A stretch of DNA of 64,000 nucleotides from Dyadobacter jejuensis. GTDB taxonomy: Bacteria > Bacteroidota > Bacteroidia > Cytophagales > Spirosomataceae. Below, piece by piece: positions 25,530 to 34,682 of this stretch. The position numbers were made by a program, and so were the translations under genes. A model generated the notes under the pieces. The model was given only the letters and a program-made list of their open reading frames with translations. It did no database searches and had not been told where the DNA came from. The DNA lies in the NCBI RefSeq assembly GCF_003149085.1, contig NZ_QGDT01000018.1:1-64000 (forward strand). Direction: 5' to 3'. The stretch's first letter is position 1. Each line of letters begins with the position of its first letter.

Positions 25530-26984
25530 TCAATAACCGTCATTTTGCTTCAAATTAGGATTAGCATCTATTTCGGACTGAGGCAACGGATACAGTACTT
25601 GGTGCGGTTGTGCGTTTTTGCCTCTAGCCACTGCATTAGAAATAAATTGCCCCATACGGATCAAATCTTCACGCCGCTTCCCTTCTGTAAAAAATTCCCA
25701 TCCTCTTTCTTTTAACAAATGGTTCCTTAAGCTTTCTTTCGTTGAAAAATCGGACAAATTCAAATCCAGAATTCCCGCTCTCTGCCTAACCTTATTGATA
25801 AGCGCAATGCTCTCTTCGTTTGGACCGTTCATTTCATTCAATGCTTCGGCTCGACTCAATAGTATGTCGGCATAGCGAATCACGGGAATATCATTACCAT
25901 TATTCTGCGAAATGGCATTGGGGTCGGGCCGGTACTTAAAACTCCGGGCGTTATCCAACGCTTTCCCCGACTCATCTTCCAAGAGTTTCTGCAATACGCC
26001 CTTGGTATCTGTATATTCGGTAACAAACATTTTCAAGCGTCGATCCTCAGGAAGAAAAGATTTCACAAAAGCCGTATAGGTTCTAAATTGAGCCCCATAA
26101 TTGATCCAATTACTCTGAATAGGGTAATTGGGTGGAAAGGCATGGGCCATATATGCATTTCCGGGCCCTTGAGCCAGGCAAGGATAAACATAAATATACT
26201 CGTCATTCAATTCGTTCTCGACCGCAAAAAGATCTTCTATGGCAGGAAATAGTTTGTACTGGTTCAGTTCCATGACCTGTAGACTCGTAGCGGCGCTTTT
26301 TTCCCATTGTTTGGTGTTCAGATAGAACTTTGTCAATACTGCCAGCGCAGCTCCCTTAGTCGCCTTTCCATACAAATCCTGCTTTACCGGCAAGTCCTTA
26401 GCAGAGGCTTCCAACTCAGAAGCAACAAAGCTAACGAAGGCTTCGTCGGTGGGTCGGCTCGGCTGCAAATCGTCGGTCCCAGAGGATACGATCAAAGGGA
26501 CTGGACCAAAATAACGATACAAATGCGCATATGCTTCGGCTCTTATGAAAGTTCCTTCTGCCTTATATTGAGCCAATCGATCGGCAGGTATGGAGGTGAT
26601 GTTGTCGATATTTTCAAGTAATACATTCGCATTACGAATAGCCGTATACATATTCGCCCATATAGCCCTTAAAAAGCTCGATGAAGCATCCCATTGAAAG
26701 TTAATATAAGGCAGGGCATCCTTTTCAAACTGCCCGCCACTTTCTAGAGTAAGGTCTGTTGGGAACTCCGAAAGCGTAAACTGATCTTCACGCATGCCTC
26801 CATTGACTTGCAACTGACTATAAGCACCGACTAAAACCTTTTTTATCCCATCCTCAGTATTCAAAAAGTTTTCTGGATCATACTGGGTATACACCTCTTC
26901 TTTTAAAAACTCAGTACAGCTAGTGGGCAATAAACAACCTGTGAATAGTATACAGGCTAATAAATATGTTCTAATATTTTTCAT
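25530..26984 (-). CDS. SusD/RagB family surface glycan-binding lipoprotein
   Basis: 484 residues with a lipoprotein signal (YLLACILFTGCLLPTSC, Cys at about 23) and the SusD start TEFLKEEVYTQYDPENFLNT. The TPR-like helical scaffold follows (IRNANVLLENID, RAEAYAHLYRYFGPVPLI) and the typical C-terminus (IRYADILLSRAEALNEM, LLKERGWEFFTEGKRREDLI, LYPLPQSEIDANPNLKQN). It forms a lid over the SusC transporter and binds the ligand. It starts 20 bases after the susC stop and is followed by the sulfatase. Complete. Confidence 0.93.
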   Translation of the reverse strand: MKNIRTYLLACILFTGCLLPTSCTEFLKEEVYTQYDPENFLNTEDGIKKVLVGAYSQLQVNGGMREDQFTLSEFPTDLTLESGGQFEKDALPYINFQWDASSSFLRAIWANMYTAIRNANVLLENIDNITSIPADRLAQYKAEGTFIRAEAYAHLYRYFGPVPLIVSSGTDDLQPSRPTDEAFVSFVASELEASAKDLPVKQDLYGKATKGAALAVLTKFYLNTKQWEKSAATSLQVMELNQYKLFPAIEDLFAVENELNDEYIYVYPCLAQGPGNAYMAHAFPPNYPIQSNWINYGAQFRTYTAFVKSFLPEDRRLKMFVTEYTDTKGVLQKLLEDESGKALDNARSFKYRPDPNAISQNNGNDIPVIRYADILLSRAEALNEMNGPNEESIALINKVRQRAGILDLNLSDFSTKESLRNHLLKERGWEFFTEGKRREDLIRMGQFISNAVARGKNAQPHQVLYPLPQSEIDANPNLKQNDGY

Positions 26985-27004
26985 ATTGATGTGGAATATT
27001 TGAG

Positions 27005-30000
27005 TTAAAAACCGATATTGACTCCGATACGAACAGTTTTGTTTAGAGGATAACTGTTGTAGCTAGCCCGTTCAACGCCCGTTCCAGATGCATTGGCATC
27101 GGGATCGTAGCCCAAGAAATTGGTAATCGTCATCAGATTATCGGCAGCCACATAAAACGATGCCGAATGAAGCGCACGTTGATTTTTGAACTGAAAGTTA
27201 TACCCCAAATTAACCGTCTTTAATCGGACAAAGGAAGCGTCGGAGATGGTCATCGAATTGATCGCCAAAGCTCCCCCATAGGCACTGGGGTTGACCCCAG
27301 ATGGGTATTTAGCTCCAGGATTAGAGGGGGTCCATCTATCTAAATAATGCTCCGCAATTCGGTTCCTTTCAAAATTGATCGGATACAGAGACTCCACAAT
27401 ATTATTGTCCAGGGTACTGATTCCGTCTACGGCCGTTACAAGCACGCTCAAATTAAACCCTCTATAAGAAAAATTATTATTCAGGCTGTACAGTCGTTTT
27501 GGAAAGGGGCTACCGAGTATTACCCGATCGTTAGGGTCAATTTTACCGTCTCCATTCTCGTCAACAAAACGAGGGTAGCCTGGCTTGGCTGTAGGCTGCG
27601 CAGAGTTGGCGATATCATCGGATTCTTGAAACAGACCATCAACTTGGTATCCGTAATAGGACCGCATAGGAGCGCCTTCCCGCACTATGGCATATTGGGC
27701 CGTATAACCCACGCCACCCGTGAGCACCTGAGAGATAAAGTCAGGTAATTCCCGTACTCTATTCTTCAAGACAGAAAAGGTGAGGGTAGTATTCCATTTG
27801 AAGGCGTTTACCAAATTCCTTGATTCCAACATTAGGTCAAGACCTTGATTTCGAACCTCTCCAAAATTGACTCTAATACTTGAGAAGCCTGAAGTGGTAG
27901 GTAAGGGTTTATTAAACAACTGATCACTAGTCGTTTTGATATAATATTCCAATGACCCATTCAATCGACCTCGAAGCACGCTAAAGTCGACGCCTAAGTC
28001 CAGCTCCTCGGTCGATTCCCAGCGCAAGTCACTATTTGCAATTCGAGCTGGTTCCACTCCCTGCACGAGTCCGCCCCCCAAAATAGCCCTCCCACCTGCT
28101 ATAAATGTCTGCAAGGTCTCGAAGTTATTTATTGCCTGATTACCACTTTTCCCATAACTCATCCTTAGCTTAAGATCATTAAAGATTCCAGTCTGTTTGA
28201 CAAAATCCTCCTCAGACAGGCGCCACCCCAGTGCAAAGGATGGAAAAAAGGCAAATTTGTGAGCATCTGAAAACCTAGATGTGCCGTCCACCCGCATAGA
28301 TGCCGTAAGCAAGTAGCGGTCTTTTAGCGTGTAATTCACCCTGCCCAAATATGAATTCAATTTATTCGTAAATCGGCTACTGCTTACATTGTCCCCCCTG
28401 TCGCCATCGCCACTCGCCAATAAATTGGTAAGGGTAACATCCGATAGGAAACCCATGGATGTGGCACCTACTGAATTAATATCGTACTTTTCCAAAGTTG
28501 CTCCTCCTACAAGCGACAATTGATGGATATCGCTAAAGGTGTGGTTATAGGTCGTAAAAAATTCTGAAATCCAGTGTAAATCTTCTGAAGATTGAATGCT
28601 TCCATTACCACCGGAAGCCAAGCCGCGTTGCGTTATGGTACTTATATAATTATCGTTTCTATTGTTTGCAATATCCACCCCAACCCGTAAGGTGGCTGTC
28701 CAGTCTTTTAGAATGGTATAATCAGTACTTAAAGTACCAAAACTCCGGTTAGATACTTGCTGTTGATCGACTCCATTGATCAACGCAAGCGGGTTCTCCA
28801 GGGATATGAGCGGGTTGAAAGGGTACCGACCCGATGCATCAAGACCAACGGGGATGGTAGGATCAAACTGTAATGCCGCATTAATAGGACCGGCATTTTC
28901 ATTCCCTGAATTGGTTGTTAAAATTTGAGTGTTTCTGCTCCGATTAGAATTCAGACTGAGATTAACCTTTAGTTTTTCAAATGGTTTTACCTCGTAGTTC
29001 AATCTTACATTGTACTTTTTAAGGCCCGAGCCCTTCACGACGCCATCCTGATTAAGGAAATTGACCCCCATATAAAAACTAGTTTTTTCGGCTCCTCCAG
29101 AGATCGATATTTGATGATTTTGTGCCAAAGCGGTACGGAATATCTGATCCTGCCAATCGGTTCCAGAACCAATGGAGCTGATCTGCTCAGGAGTAAACTT
29201 CGGTGCATTTCCTAAATCTGCTGAAATATCATTTAATGTTTGCAAATATTGAGGGGTACTCAGCATATCGATTTTTTTGGCTACCTTTTGCACCCCTAGG
29301 TAGGCACTGTAATTGACTCGAGTCTCTCCTTTTTTTCCTTTTTTGGTGGTAATCAATACCACTCCATTTGCCGCCCGAGAGCCGTATATAGCAGCGGCAG
29401 AGGCATCTTTTAAGATCTGAATCGACTCAATATCATCAGGACTAATGGCCGTAGCAGAGGCCCCTGGAAGCCCATCGACCACAATAAGGGCACCATTATC
29501 ACTATTAATGGAACCCGCCCCGCGTATTCTGATCGCTATGCCACCACCGGGTGCTGAGCTCGACTGACTGATTTGCACCCCAGAAGCTTTGCCATTTAAT
29601 AATTGCAAGGCCGAATTGTTGACCCCTTGGGTAAAATCCTTCTCACCGACCGAAACCACCGATCCAGTCAGATCCGACTTCTTTTGGGTGCCATAGCCTA
29701 CCACTACCACTTCTTCAAGTGCTTTGGTATCGGCCTTCAGAACGACATCGACCAAGCTTTGATTTTGAAGAACGATTTCTTGGGTGAGATACCCCACATA
29801 CGAAAAGACCAAAATGGTGTTAGGATCTCCAACAGACTTCTCTGGAACCGACAAACTATACGTACCCTCTAAATTGCTCACCGTGCCTCTTTGGCTTCCT
29901 TTCACCACGATACTTACTCCAGGAAGCGCTTCTCCATGCTCACCGACTATCTTACCTTGAATGGTACGGTCAAGCGACGACGTAGGCCGTCCATTCTTGG

Positions 30001-30385
30001 TTTCCCCTTTTGGGGCCATCGGCTCCTTGGGACTTATGACGACTTGGTTGCCCACCAGCCTATAGTTTAGGTCCAGGGATCCGAGCAGTCCATTCAAAAT
30101 GGCCGATAAAGGTTCGTTACTGACCTTCACACTAGTTAGTCGGTCAGCTTGAGTAGCCCTGGGGCTATAGACAAACCGGAGTGTGGTTTGTCGCTCCAAA
30201 TTCGACAATATTACTTTGAGAGGCTGATCTTGCATTCGGACGGTCAATCGCTTGTCCAACAACTCCTGCCCCGAAACCTCCGTAGCATACGTTGCTCCAG
30301 CCAACAATATCGCCAATAAACATTGCACCAAGGATATTCTCATAATACGAATTAAAAGACCTTGCGGAATAAAAGGTTTTTCCAT
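27005..30385 (-). CDS. SusC/RagA TonB-dependent receptor with STN signalling domain
   Basis: 1126 residues. The order is: signal/anchor segment (RISLVQCLLAILLAGATYA), STN domain about 48-110 (KVILSNLERQTTLRFVYSPR) that contacts FecR, a carboxypeptidase-D-like repeat about 140-215 (IQGKIVGEHGEALPGVSIVV), the TonB box region EEVVVVGYGTQKKSDLTGSV, a plug with ASAAAIYGSRAANGVVLITT, then a 22-strand-type barrel ending in VGINIGF. It imports an oligosaccharide across the outer membrane using TonB energy. The STN domain plus the upstream ECF/FecR pair indicates trans-envelope self-regulation. Its 159-base leader contains three hairpins. Confidence 0.95.
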   Translation of the reverse strand: MEKPFIPQGLLIRIMRISLVQCLLAILLAGATYATEVSGQELLDKRLTVRMQDQPLKVILSNLERQTTLRFVYSPRATQADRLTSVKVSNEPLSAILNGLLGSLDLNYRLVGNQVVISPKEPMAPKGETKNGRPTSSLDRTIQGKIVGEHGEALPGVSIVVKGSQRGTVSNLEGTYSLSVPEKSVGDPNTILVFSYVGYLTQEIVLQNQSLVDVVLKADTKALEEVVVVGYGTQKKSDLTGSVVSVGEKDFTQGVNNSALQLLNGKASGVQISQSSSAPGGGIAIRIRGAGSINSDNGALIVVDGLPGASATAISPDDIESIQILKDASAAAIYGSRAANGVVLITTKKGKKGETRVNYSAYLGVQKVAKKIDMLSTPQYLQTLNDISADLGNAPKFTPEQISSIGSGTDWQDQIFRTALAQNHQISISGGAEKTSFYMGVNFLNQDGVVKGSGLKKYNVRLNYEVKPFEKLKVNLSLNSNRSRNTQILTTNSGNENAGPINAALQFDPTIPVGLDASGRYPFNPLISLENPLALINGVDQQQVSNRSFGTLSTDYTILKDWTATLRVGVDIANNRNDNYISTITQRGLASGGNGSIQSSEDLHWISEFFTTYNHTFSDIHQLSLVGGATLEKYDINSVGATSMGFLSDVTLTNLLASGDGDRGDNVSSSRFTNKLNSYLGRVNYTLKDRYLLTASMRVDGTSRFSDAHKFAFFPSFALGWRLSEEDFVKQTGIFNDLKLRMSYGKSGNQAINNFETLQTFIAGGRAILGGGLVQGVEPARIANSDLRWESTEELDLGVDFSVLRGRLNGSLEYYIKTTSDQLFNKPLPTTSGFSSIRVNFGEVRNQGLDLMLESRNLVNAFKWNTTLTFSVLKNRVRELPDFISQVLTGGVGYTAQYAIVREGAPMRSYYGYQVDGLFQESDDIANSAQPTAKPGYPRFVDENGDGKIDPNDRVILGSPFPKRLYSLNNNFSYRGFNLSVLVTAVDGISTLDNNIVESLYPINFERNRIAEHYLDRWTPSNPGAKYPSGVNPSAYGGALAINSMTISDASFVRLKTVNLGYNFQFKNQRALHSASFYVAADNLMTITNFLGYDPDANASGTGVERASYNSYPLNKTVRIGVNIGF

Positions 30386-30396
30386 AAATTTAGATT

Positions 30397-30518
30397 GCTG
30401 TTTAAACAGCGGTTTTTGTTTAAAAATTGACCAAGAATGAGCAAAAACTCCGCCTTCGCAGCTATGGGGATAGCTGCATTTCAGGCAATTTTGTCGATGG
30501 TGTTTGCAGCACCATCGA
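30397..30518. promoter_or_regulatory. Three hairpins in the fecR-susC intergenic leader
   Basis: Between the fecR stop and the susC start lie GCTGTTTAAACAGC (30397-30410, palindrome), GCAGCTAT/ATAGCTGC (30458-30477, GGGG loop) and TCGATGGTG/CACCATCGA (30494-30518). On the plus strand the third is followed by TATTTTTT and the first by GGTTTTTG, so they look like terminators for a transcript antisense to susC. On the minus strand they could act as an attenuator or as a stabilising 5' leader. The function is not shown by sequence alone. Confidence 0.5.
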
Positions 30519-30544
30519 TATTTTTTAACTTATATTGTATTCGC

Positions 30545-31621
30545 TTAGATGCACCCTCGGGCAGTTATTAAGATTTGCCCATCAACAATCTGATATTTGG
30601 CATGGATAGTCTCACAAATCAATTCTAATTTGTCATATAATGATTCGGACGAAAGCGTCGCCGTCAGATTGCATTTCTTCAGCAAATCCTCATCATATAA
30701 AATCGTCACCCCGTAAGCCATTTCAAGGTCTTTTAGGACTTGATTCATGGGGCTTTCGTTATAAATGCTAGAGATATTAAGCTCTTCGGGCATCCGGAGA
30801 GGCTTCTCGACTAGGGTTTTAACTAGTTTTTTTTCCGTCTTAAAGAAAATGGCCTGCTGGTTAGGCTTCAGTATCAGTTCGTCCGATAGCTCAATTTCTT
30901 TATTCGGCTTATCCTGGTATACAGTAACTTTTCCGCTACTCACCGATACTGACACCTTATCCTGGTCATAGCTAACGACCTTAAAAGTGGTCCCTAATAC
31001 TTTTGTGGTCAACCCATTAGCATACACATAAAAGGGCCTTTTCACATCACGCTGTACCTTAAACTCCGCTGCTCCTTCCAAGATGACTTTTCTTACACTT
31101 TGGCCAAAACTTTCATCGACTCTTAAGCTACTTGCCTTTTGAAGCCAGATCTCACTTCCATCCGACAATAATACATACATAGGATCCTGCGCAGTATTCT
31201 CGTAATTCTTAACTCCTGCATCGGTCTTCCAGCTATCTACAAGGTAAGTTGGCTGACGGTCTTTCCCATCGGTCAACAGTAAAAAGGATAAGCCAACCGC
31301 AAGTAAGGTTACAGCAGCAACAGACAACCAATTTCTAACCCAAAGTTTCCGTTCAGCGGGTAGGTTTATCGCCGCCATGATCGAATTTATACTTTCGGCA
31401 TCCGCCTGCGGGTTCACATATCCTGGATCGCACTGAAAGGTCTTGATGACCAATGCAGCTTGTTCCAATAAACCCTTTTTCTCAGGATATTTTTTTTGCC
31501 AATTTGTCCAAAACTCATCCTCTGGCTCCAGCTGACCTAGCACCCATTGGCGGAAATAGATATCTTGGACGAAATCTTCTAATTGAAATAAATCATATGC
31601 TTTCATGATGTGATCATCCAT
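30545..31621 (-). CDS. FecR family anti-sigma factor
   Basis: 358 residues. The cytoplasmic N-terminal part (about 1-85, EDFVQDIYFRQWVLGQLEPE) binds the sigma factor. A single membrane helix lies at about 92-112 (WLSVAAVTLLAVGLSFLLL). The periplasmic FecR domain follows (YVLLSDGSEIWLQKASSLRV, FYVYANGLTTKVLGTTFKV) and a C-terminal STN-interacting domain (MNQVLKDLEMAYGVTILYDE). It relays substrate occupancy of SusC to the ECF sigma factor. It begins 3 bases after the sigma-factor stop. Confidence 0.93.
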   Translation of the reverse strand: MDDHIMKAYDLFQLEDFVQDIYFRQWVLGQLEPEDEFWTNWQKKYPEKKGLLEQAALVIKTFQCDPGYVNPQADAESINSIMAAINLPAERKLWVRNWLSVAAVTLLAVGLSFLLLTDGKDRQPTYLVDSWKTDAGVKNYENTAQDPMYVLLSDGSEIWLQKASSLRVDESFGQSVRKVILEGAAEFKVQRDVKRPFYVYANGLTTKVLGTTFKVVSYDQDKVSVSVSSGKVTVYQDKPNKEIELSDELILKPNQQAIFFKTEKKLVKTLVEKPLRMPEELNISSIYNESPMNQVLKDLEMAYGVTILYDEDLLKKCNLTATLSSESLYDKLELICETIHAKYQIVDGQILITARGCI

Positions 31622-31624
31622 ATT

Positions 31625-32281
31625 TTAGTAACTACCCAGGGTCATGTTGAAAATAAATTCGGGAAGGACCGACATCGAGGCTAAAAACCAGTTCTTTCTC
31701 AATAATTTTAATGCCTCATAAATCAAATTAACAGCAGAATGTCTATTGATCTCCATGATTTTTGAAATCTCATCATAGTCCAATTCTTGATAAAACCGCA
31801 GGTAAATCACTTCACGTTGCCTTTTTGTCAGCCGATCTAGATTGACTTTTAATTTTTTAAGTGACTCATGCTTGATCTCATTATTGATTAGATAGTGTTC
31901 AATTGTGAATTGAACCTCAAAATGATAATCGTCGTTGAGCTCCCTGGCTTCCTTAAACCACCGCAAGCGCTTCGACTCCCGAATTACCCTTCTACGCAAA
32001 GAAGCCAAAAGATAGGATTTTAAGTTATGCACCGAATCCAGTTGATATCTTCTGTTCCATATCTCAACAAAAAGGTCGTGCAAACAATCTTTAATAAATT
32101 CGGGGTCATCCTTAATTCTAACACCATAGTTCATTAAAACAGGATAATAACGCTCTAATAGGATGCCAAAGGATGCTTGGTCCCCTTCCTTTACCAGCAA
32201 CCAAAGGGCTTGATCCTCATCATTTCCCATTTGCGAGGGAAGATTATCAAGAAACTTTATCGGCTTACCTAAATGCGTCAT
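31625..32281 (-). CDS. ECF RNA polymerase sigma factor (Bacteroidota SusCD type)
   Basis: 218 residues. Region 2 is at about 30-95 (GDQASFGILLERYYPVLMNY, DCLHDLFVEIWNRR) and region 4 at about 140-195 (LTKRQREVIYLRFYQELDYD, EISKIMEINRHSAVNLIYEA). A short hydrophobic tail follows region 4. It heads the leftward locus fecR-susC-susD-sulfatase and presumably activates it when FecR is signalled by SusC. ATG at 32281 used; an internal ATG 17 codons later would also keep the whole of region 2. Confidence 0.93.
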   Translation of the reverse strand: MTHLGKPIKFLDNLPSQMGNDEDQALWLLVKEGDQASFGILLERYYPVLMNYGVRIKDDPEFIKDCLHDLFVEIWNRRYQLDSVHNLKSYLLASLRRRVIRESKRLRWFKEARELNDDYHFEVQFTIEHYLINNEIKHESLKKLKVNLDRLTKRQREVIYLRFYQELDYDEISKIMEINRHSAVNLIYEALKLLRKNWFLASMSVLPEFIFNMTLGSY

Positions 32282-32435
32282 CCAATTCTTTATATTTATT
32301 CATGATAAAACAAACTTTTCAACCAAGCTACCTAAAGGAGACAATGGCGTGAGAATTATCCTGACTTTTTTTGATTTATTTATAATAACACAGAAAAAAA
32401 GCAGCTAAATCACTGATTACCCAGACTTTCACCCA

Positions 32436-32464
32436 CAAAAAAACCTCTGGGTTACCCAGAGGTT
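32436..32464 (-). terminator. Terminator of the small lipoprotein gene
   Basis: Stem AACCTCTGG/CCAGAGGTT around a short GTTAC-centred loop, followed on the minus strand by seven T's. It lies 24 bases beyond the stop of the gene at 32489-32890. Confidence 0.85.
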
Positions 32465-32488
32465 GAAGCCTATTAGAAGGTTTCTCGC

Positions 32489-32890
32489 TTATTTGTCCGT
32501 ACTAAATACGACGAAAGAGCTCGGGTAACGTACGTCTTCGTCCTTTTCGGCCGTGATAAAAATCTTCTTAGGCTCCTGAGCCGATACCGTACTCAAAGAA
32601 CCCTTTAGGCCTTTGGAGGAAATCCGCATCAGACCAAGCTTTTTGGCAGAGACATTCTGAGCATCCATCCATACCACGTAATGCGACCTGGAAGGCGTTA
32701 GCTGGTCGGGCTGAGCCAGATTCCTGACTTCAACCTCGATCCCATAATTTTTATTCTTATCCTGCTTAACCTTCACCGAGCCTGTAGCGGCCGGAACCAC
32801 CGATGAGTTGATCAGCTTCATTTGTGATGAACAGGCAAAGGTTAGAAGTGCTACCGTCACTAGGAGTGCCAGTTTGTTGAAAGTTTTCAT
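32489..32890 (-). CDS. Small putative lipoprotein of unknown function
   Basis: 133 residues with a lipoprotein signal (LALLVTVALLTFACSSQ, lipobox Cys at 20). The rest is a single beta-sandwich-like domain (VKVKQDKNKNYGIEVEVRNL, SHYVVWMDAQNV, LGLMRISSKGLKGSLSTVSA, KKIFITAEKDEDVRYPSSFV). The pattern of an 'x-W-x' strand followed by G-rich strands resembles domains found at the periplasmic end of some anti-sigma factors, but no family assignment is safe. It is a single-gene unit with its own terminator, located upstream of nothing obviously related. Confidence 0.7.
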   Translation of the reverse strand: MKTFNKLALLVTVALLTFACSSQMKLINSSVVPAATGSVKVKQDKNKNYGIEVEVRNLAQPDQLTPSRSHYVVWMDAQNVSAKKLGLMRISSKGLKGSLSTVSAQEPKKIFITAEKDEDVRYPSSFVVFSTDK

Positions 32891-32931
32891 GTTTGTATTT
32901 CGTTTATTGAATACTGCCTGACGATACCATG

Positions 32932-32997
32932 AATCATCAGAACTACGTCCTCATAAGCCATGCGAAAACCATGCCATGGGGTGTTTTTCTGATGATT
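32932..32997. repeat. Inverted repeat between the lipoprotein and methyltransferase genes
   Basis: Eleven-base arms AATCATCAGAA (32932-32942) and TTCTGATGATT (32987-32997) separated by 44 bases. It lies between two minus-strand genes and could be the end structure of the methyltransferase transcript or an operator for the lipoprotein gene. There is no T-tract. Confidence 0.35.
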
Positions 32998-33069
32998 ATT
33001 ATAACCTAAATATACCTCTTTTTTCGAATAGATGATGAGTAGGTACAGCCTAACTATTTTGCCCGTGGA

Positions 33070-33789
33070 TTAGGCCGTCATCTTGCCCGATTTTTTAAGA
33101 TACCTCACGATCAAGTACAAACTTCCAAATACGATCACTGAGGTTATAAAAACCCGCTGTCTGTGGTCGTCCCCTTCAAATAATTCTGGATATCTAAGGC
33201 ATATAATAGCGGAGATTCCCACCAGCCATACCAAAAGCGTGTTGTACTCTTTGAGAATCCAGCGCTTATAATTGAATTTCATGGCTTGTACGGATTGACC
33301 AATGCCCCGAAAATCGATGATCCAACGATTCACTCTTTGGGTATAATTGTCAAAATCCTTACCAAATTTGCCTCTTAAAAAGTTTTCTTCGGCAAGGACA
33401 ATGGCTTGATATATAAACAAGAATCCAGGGATAACCACCAAAACATATAAAAGGGAATTAGAGAGAATGCCGACGCCTGCTAGCATCAAGATGTTTCCAA
33501 CATACAGGGGGTTCCGACCATGGTTAAAAATACCTTCGGTGACCAGCTTTTCGGCATACACCTTCTTATCCTTTCCTCCCCTAATGATATACGCCAGGCC
33601 AATTGTAATGCCTCGAATAAGCTCCCCAGAAATGGTAACGAATAGCCCGATGAGTAAGGGATATACGTAATAGTTTTCGCCAAAGGCTTCGGCCGTAAAC
33701 AAGGAAGGAGAAGGGGCAAAAAGTAACAGATACAGGAATATAAAGAGGAAGTTCCTGTATTTAAAAAAAAAGTTTCCTATAGCAATCAT
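33070..33789 (-). CDS. Isoprenylcysteine carboxyl methyltransferase-like membrane methyltransferase
   Basis: 239 residues with about six membrane helices. The catalytic signature of the ICMT/PEMT superfamily is in the middle: LVTEGIFNHGRNPLYVGNIL near 83-102, followed by LAEENFLRGKFGKDFDNYTQ near 132-151, which bind S-adenosylmethionine and the membrane substrate. The last 70 residues add two helices not needed for the fold. Its ATG overlaps the TGA of the CmoA homologue (ATGA), so the two are translationally coupled. The substrate is unknown; phospholipids, isoprenyl groups or small lipids are possible. Confidence 0.75.
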   Translation of the reverse strand: MIAIGNFFFKYRNFLFIFLYLLLFAPSPSLFTAEAFGENYYVYPLLIGLFVTISGELIRGITIGLAYIIRGGKDKKVYAEKLVTEGIFNHGRNPLYVGNILMLAGVGILSNSLLYVLVVIPGFLFIYQAIVLAEENFLRGKFGKDFDNYTQRVNRWIIDFRGIGQSVQAMKFNYKRWILKEYNTLLVWLVGISAIICLRYPELFEGDDHRQRVFITSVIVFGSLYLIVRYLKKSGKMTA

Positions 33790-34523
33790 TTTTTATATGC
33801 GATTAATCCTGAGAAATTATACCATTTGAAGAACATTTCGCAGCCTTCAAATCCTGCGTCCTTAAGCAAACTGTTATTCTCCGAGACGGTGTAGGGTATT
33901 AATACATTTTCTAACGCCTCTCGCTTTTGAGATATCTCTAGTTCGCTATATCCATTTCTCCGTTTATAATCGTAATAATATTTGATAAAGTCCCTGTTAA
34001 ACAGTTGGTGATCGGTCAGCACCTTCTCTACCAAAATAAAACATCCTCCGGGATTTAGGCCTTCATATATTTGTTTCACAATTTTGCTTCGCAGGGTAGG
34101 TCTTACGAATTGAAGCGTTAAGGACATGATTACCACCGAGGCATTCTGTACTTGATTCCATTCATTAATATCCCCTACTAACAGCTGATGCGGGCGGCTG
34201 ATACCCGCCTTTTCAAATTTCAATTTACATCTTTCTATCATTTCGGGTGAGTCGTCGATCCCCACAAAAGTGACATCGCTGGGTACTAAGGGGTCTATGG
34301 CAATCATAGAAGTTCCGGTGGAGCAGCCCAAATCGAAAACCGAGGAATTAGGCTTTGCATGGCTGGCGGCCAGCTCGGTGATCATACGCTGAATTTCATC
34401 GTAAAAGGGTACGGAACGATTGACCATATCGTCGAATACGCTCACTACTTTTTCTTCAAACTTGAAGTCGGATACTTGTTGAATTTCGGAATCAAAAACT
34501 TTATCTACTCGGGTTTCTTCCAT
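33786..34523 (-). CDS. cmoA: Carboxy-S-adenosyl-L-methionine synthase homologue (CmoA)
   Basis: 245 residues from the ATG at 34523. A GTG-initiated 51-residue extension to 34676 has no counterpart in E. coli CmoA, whose start region (LGDWTFDERVAEVF) aligns with VSDFKFEEKVVSVFDDMVNR here. The SAM-binding DLGCSTGTS, GIDDSPEMIERC and the family-specific NGYSELEISQKREALEN near 190 match CmoA closely. CmoA makes carboxy-SAM from SAM and prephenate, used by CmoB on U34 of tRNA. No cmoB is in the window; instead the gene overlaps an ICMT-like methyltransferase by 4 bases. The carboxy-SAM activity is inferred from homology. Confidence 0.85.
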   Translation of the reverse strand: MEETRVDKVFDSEIQQVSDFKFEEKVVSVFDDMVNRSVPFYDEIQRMITELAASHAKPNSSVFDLGCSTGTSMIAIDPLVPSDVTFVGIDDSPEMIERCKLKFEKAGISRPHQLLVGDINEWNQVQNASVVIMSLTLQFVRPTLRSKIVKQIYEGLNPGGCFILVEKVLTDHQLFNRDFIKYYYDYKRRNGYSELEISQKREALENVLIPYTVSENNSLLKDAGFEGCEMFFKWYNFSGLIAYKK

Positions 34524-34682
34524 CGAATCGTCGTTATTATAAATTGAAAAACTGGGGCATAATTTATAAATAATTTCGATATTTATGAAACTATATTTTA
34601 CATAATCTCGGAAAAACCAATTTAAACCAAATTCATAACAAGTTTTGGCCAACTTGGTACCCCTATCTCTCGACACTTTCTA

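Noticed and set aside
34524..34676. 51-residue N-terminal extension of the CmoA homologue
   Set aside because: It would start with GTG, has no counterpart in E. coli CmoA, and the ATG at 34523 aligns with the family start.
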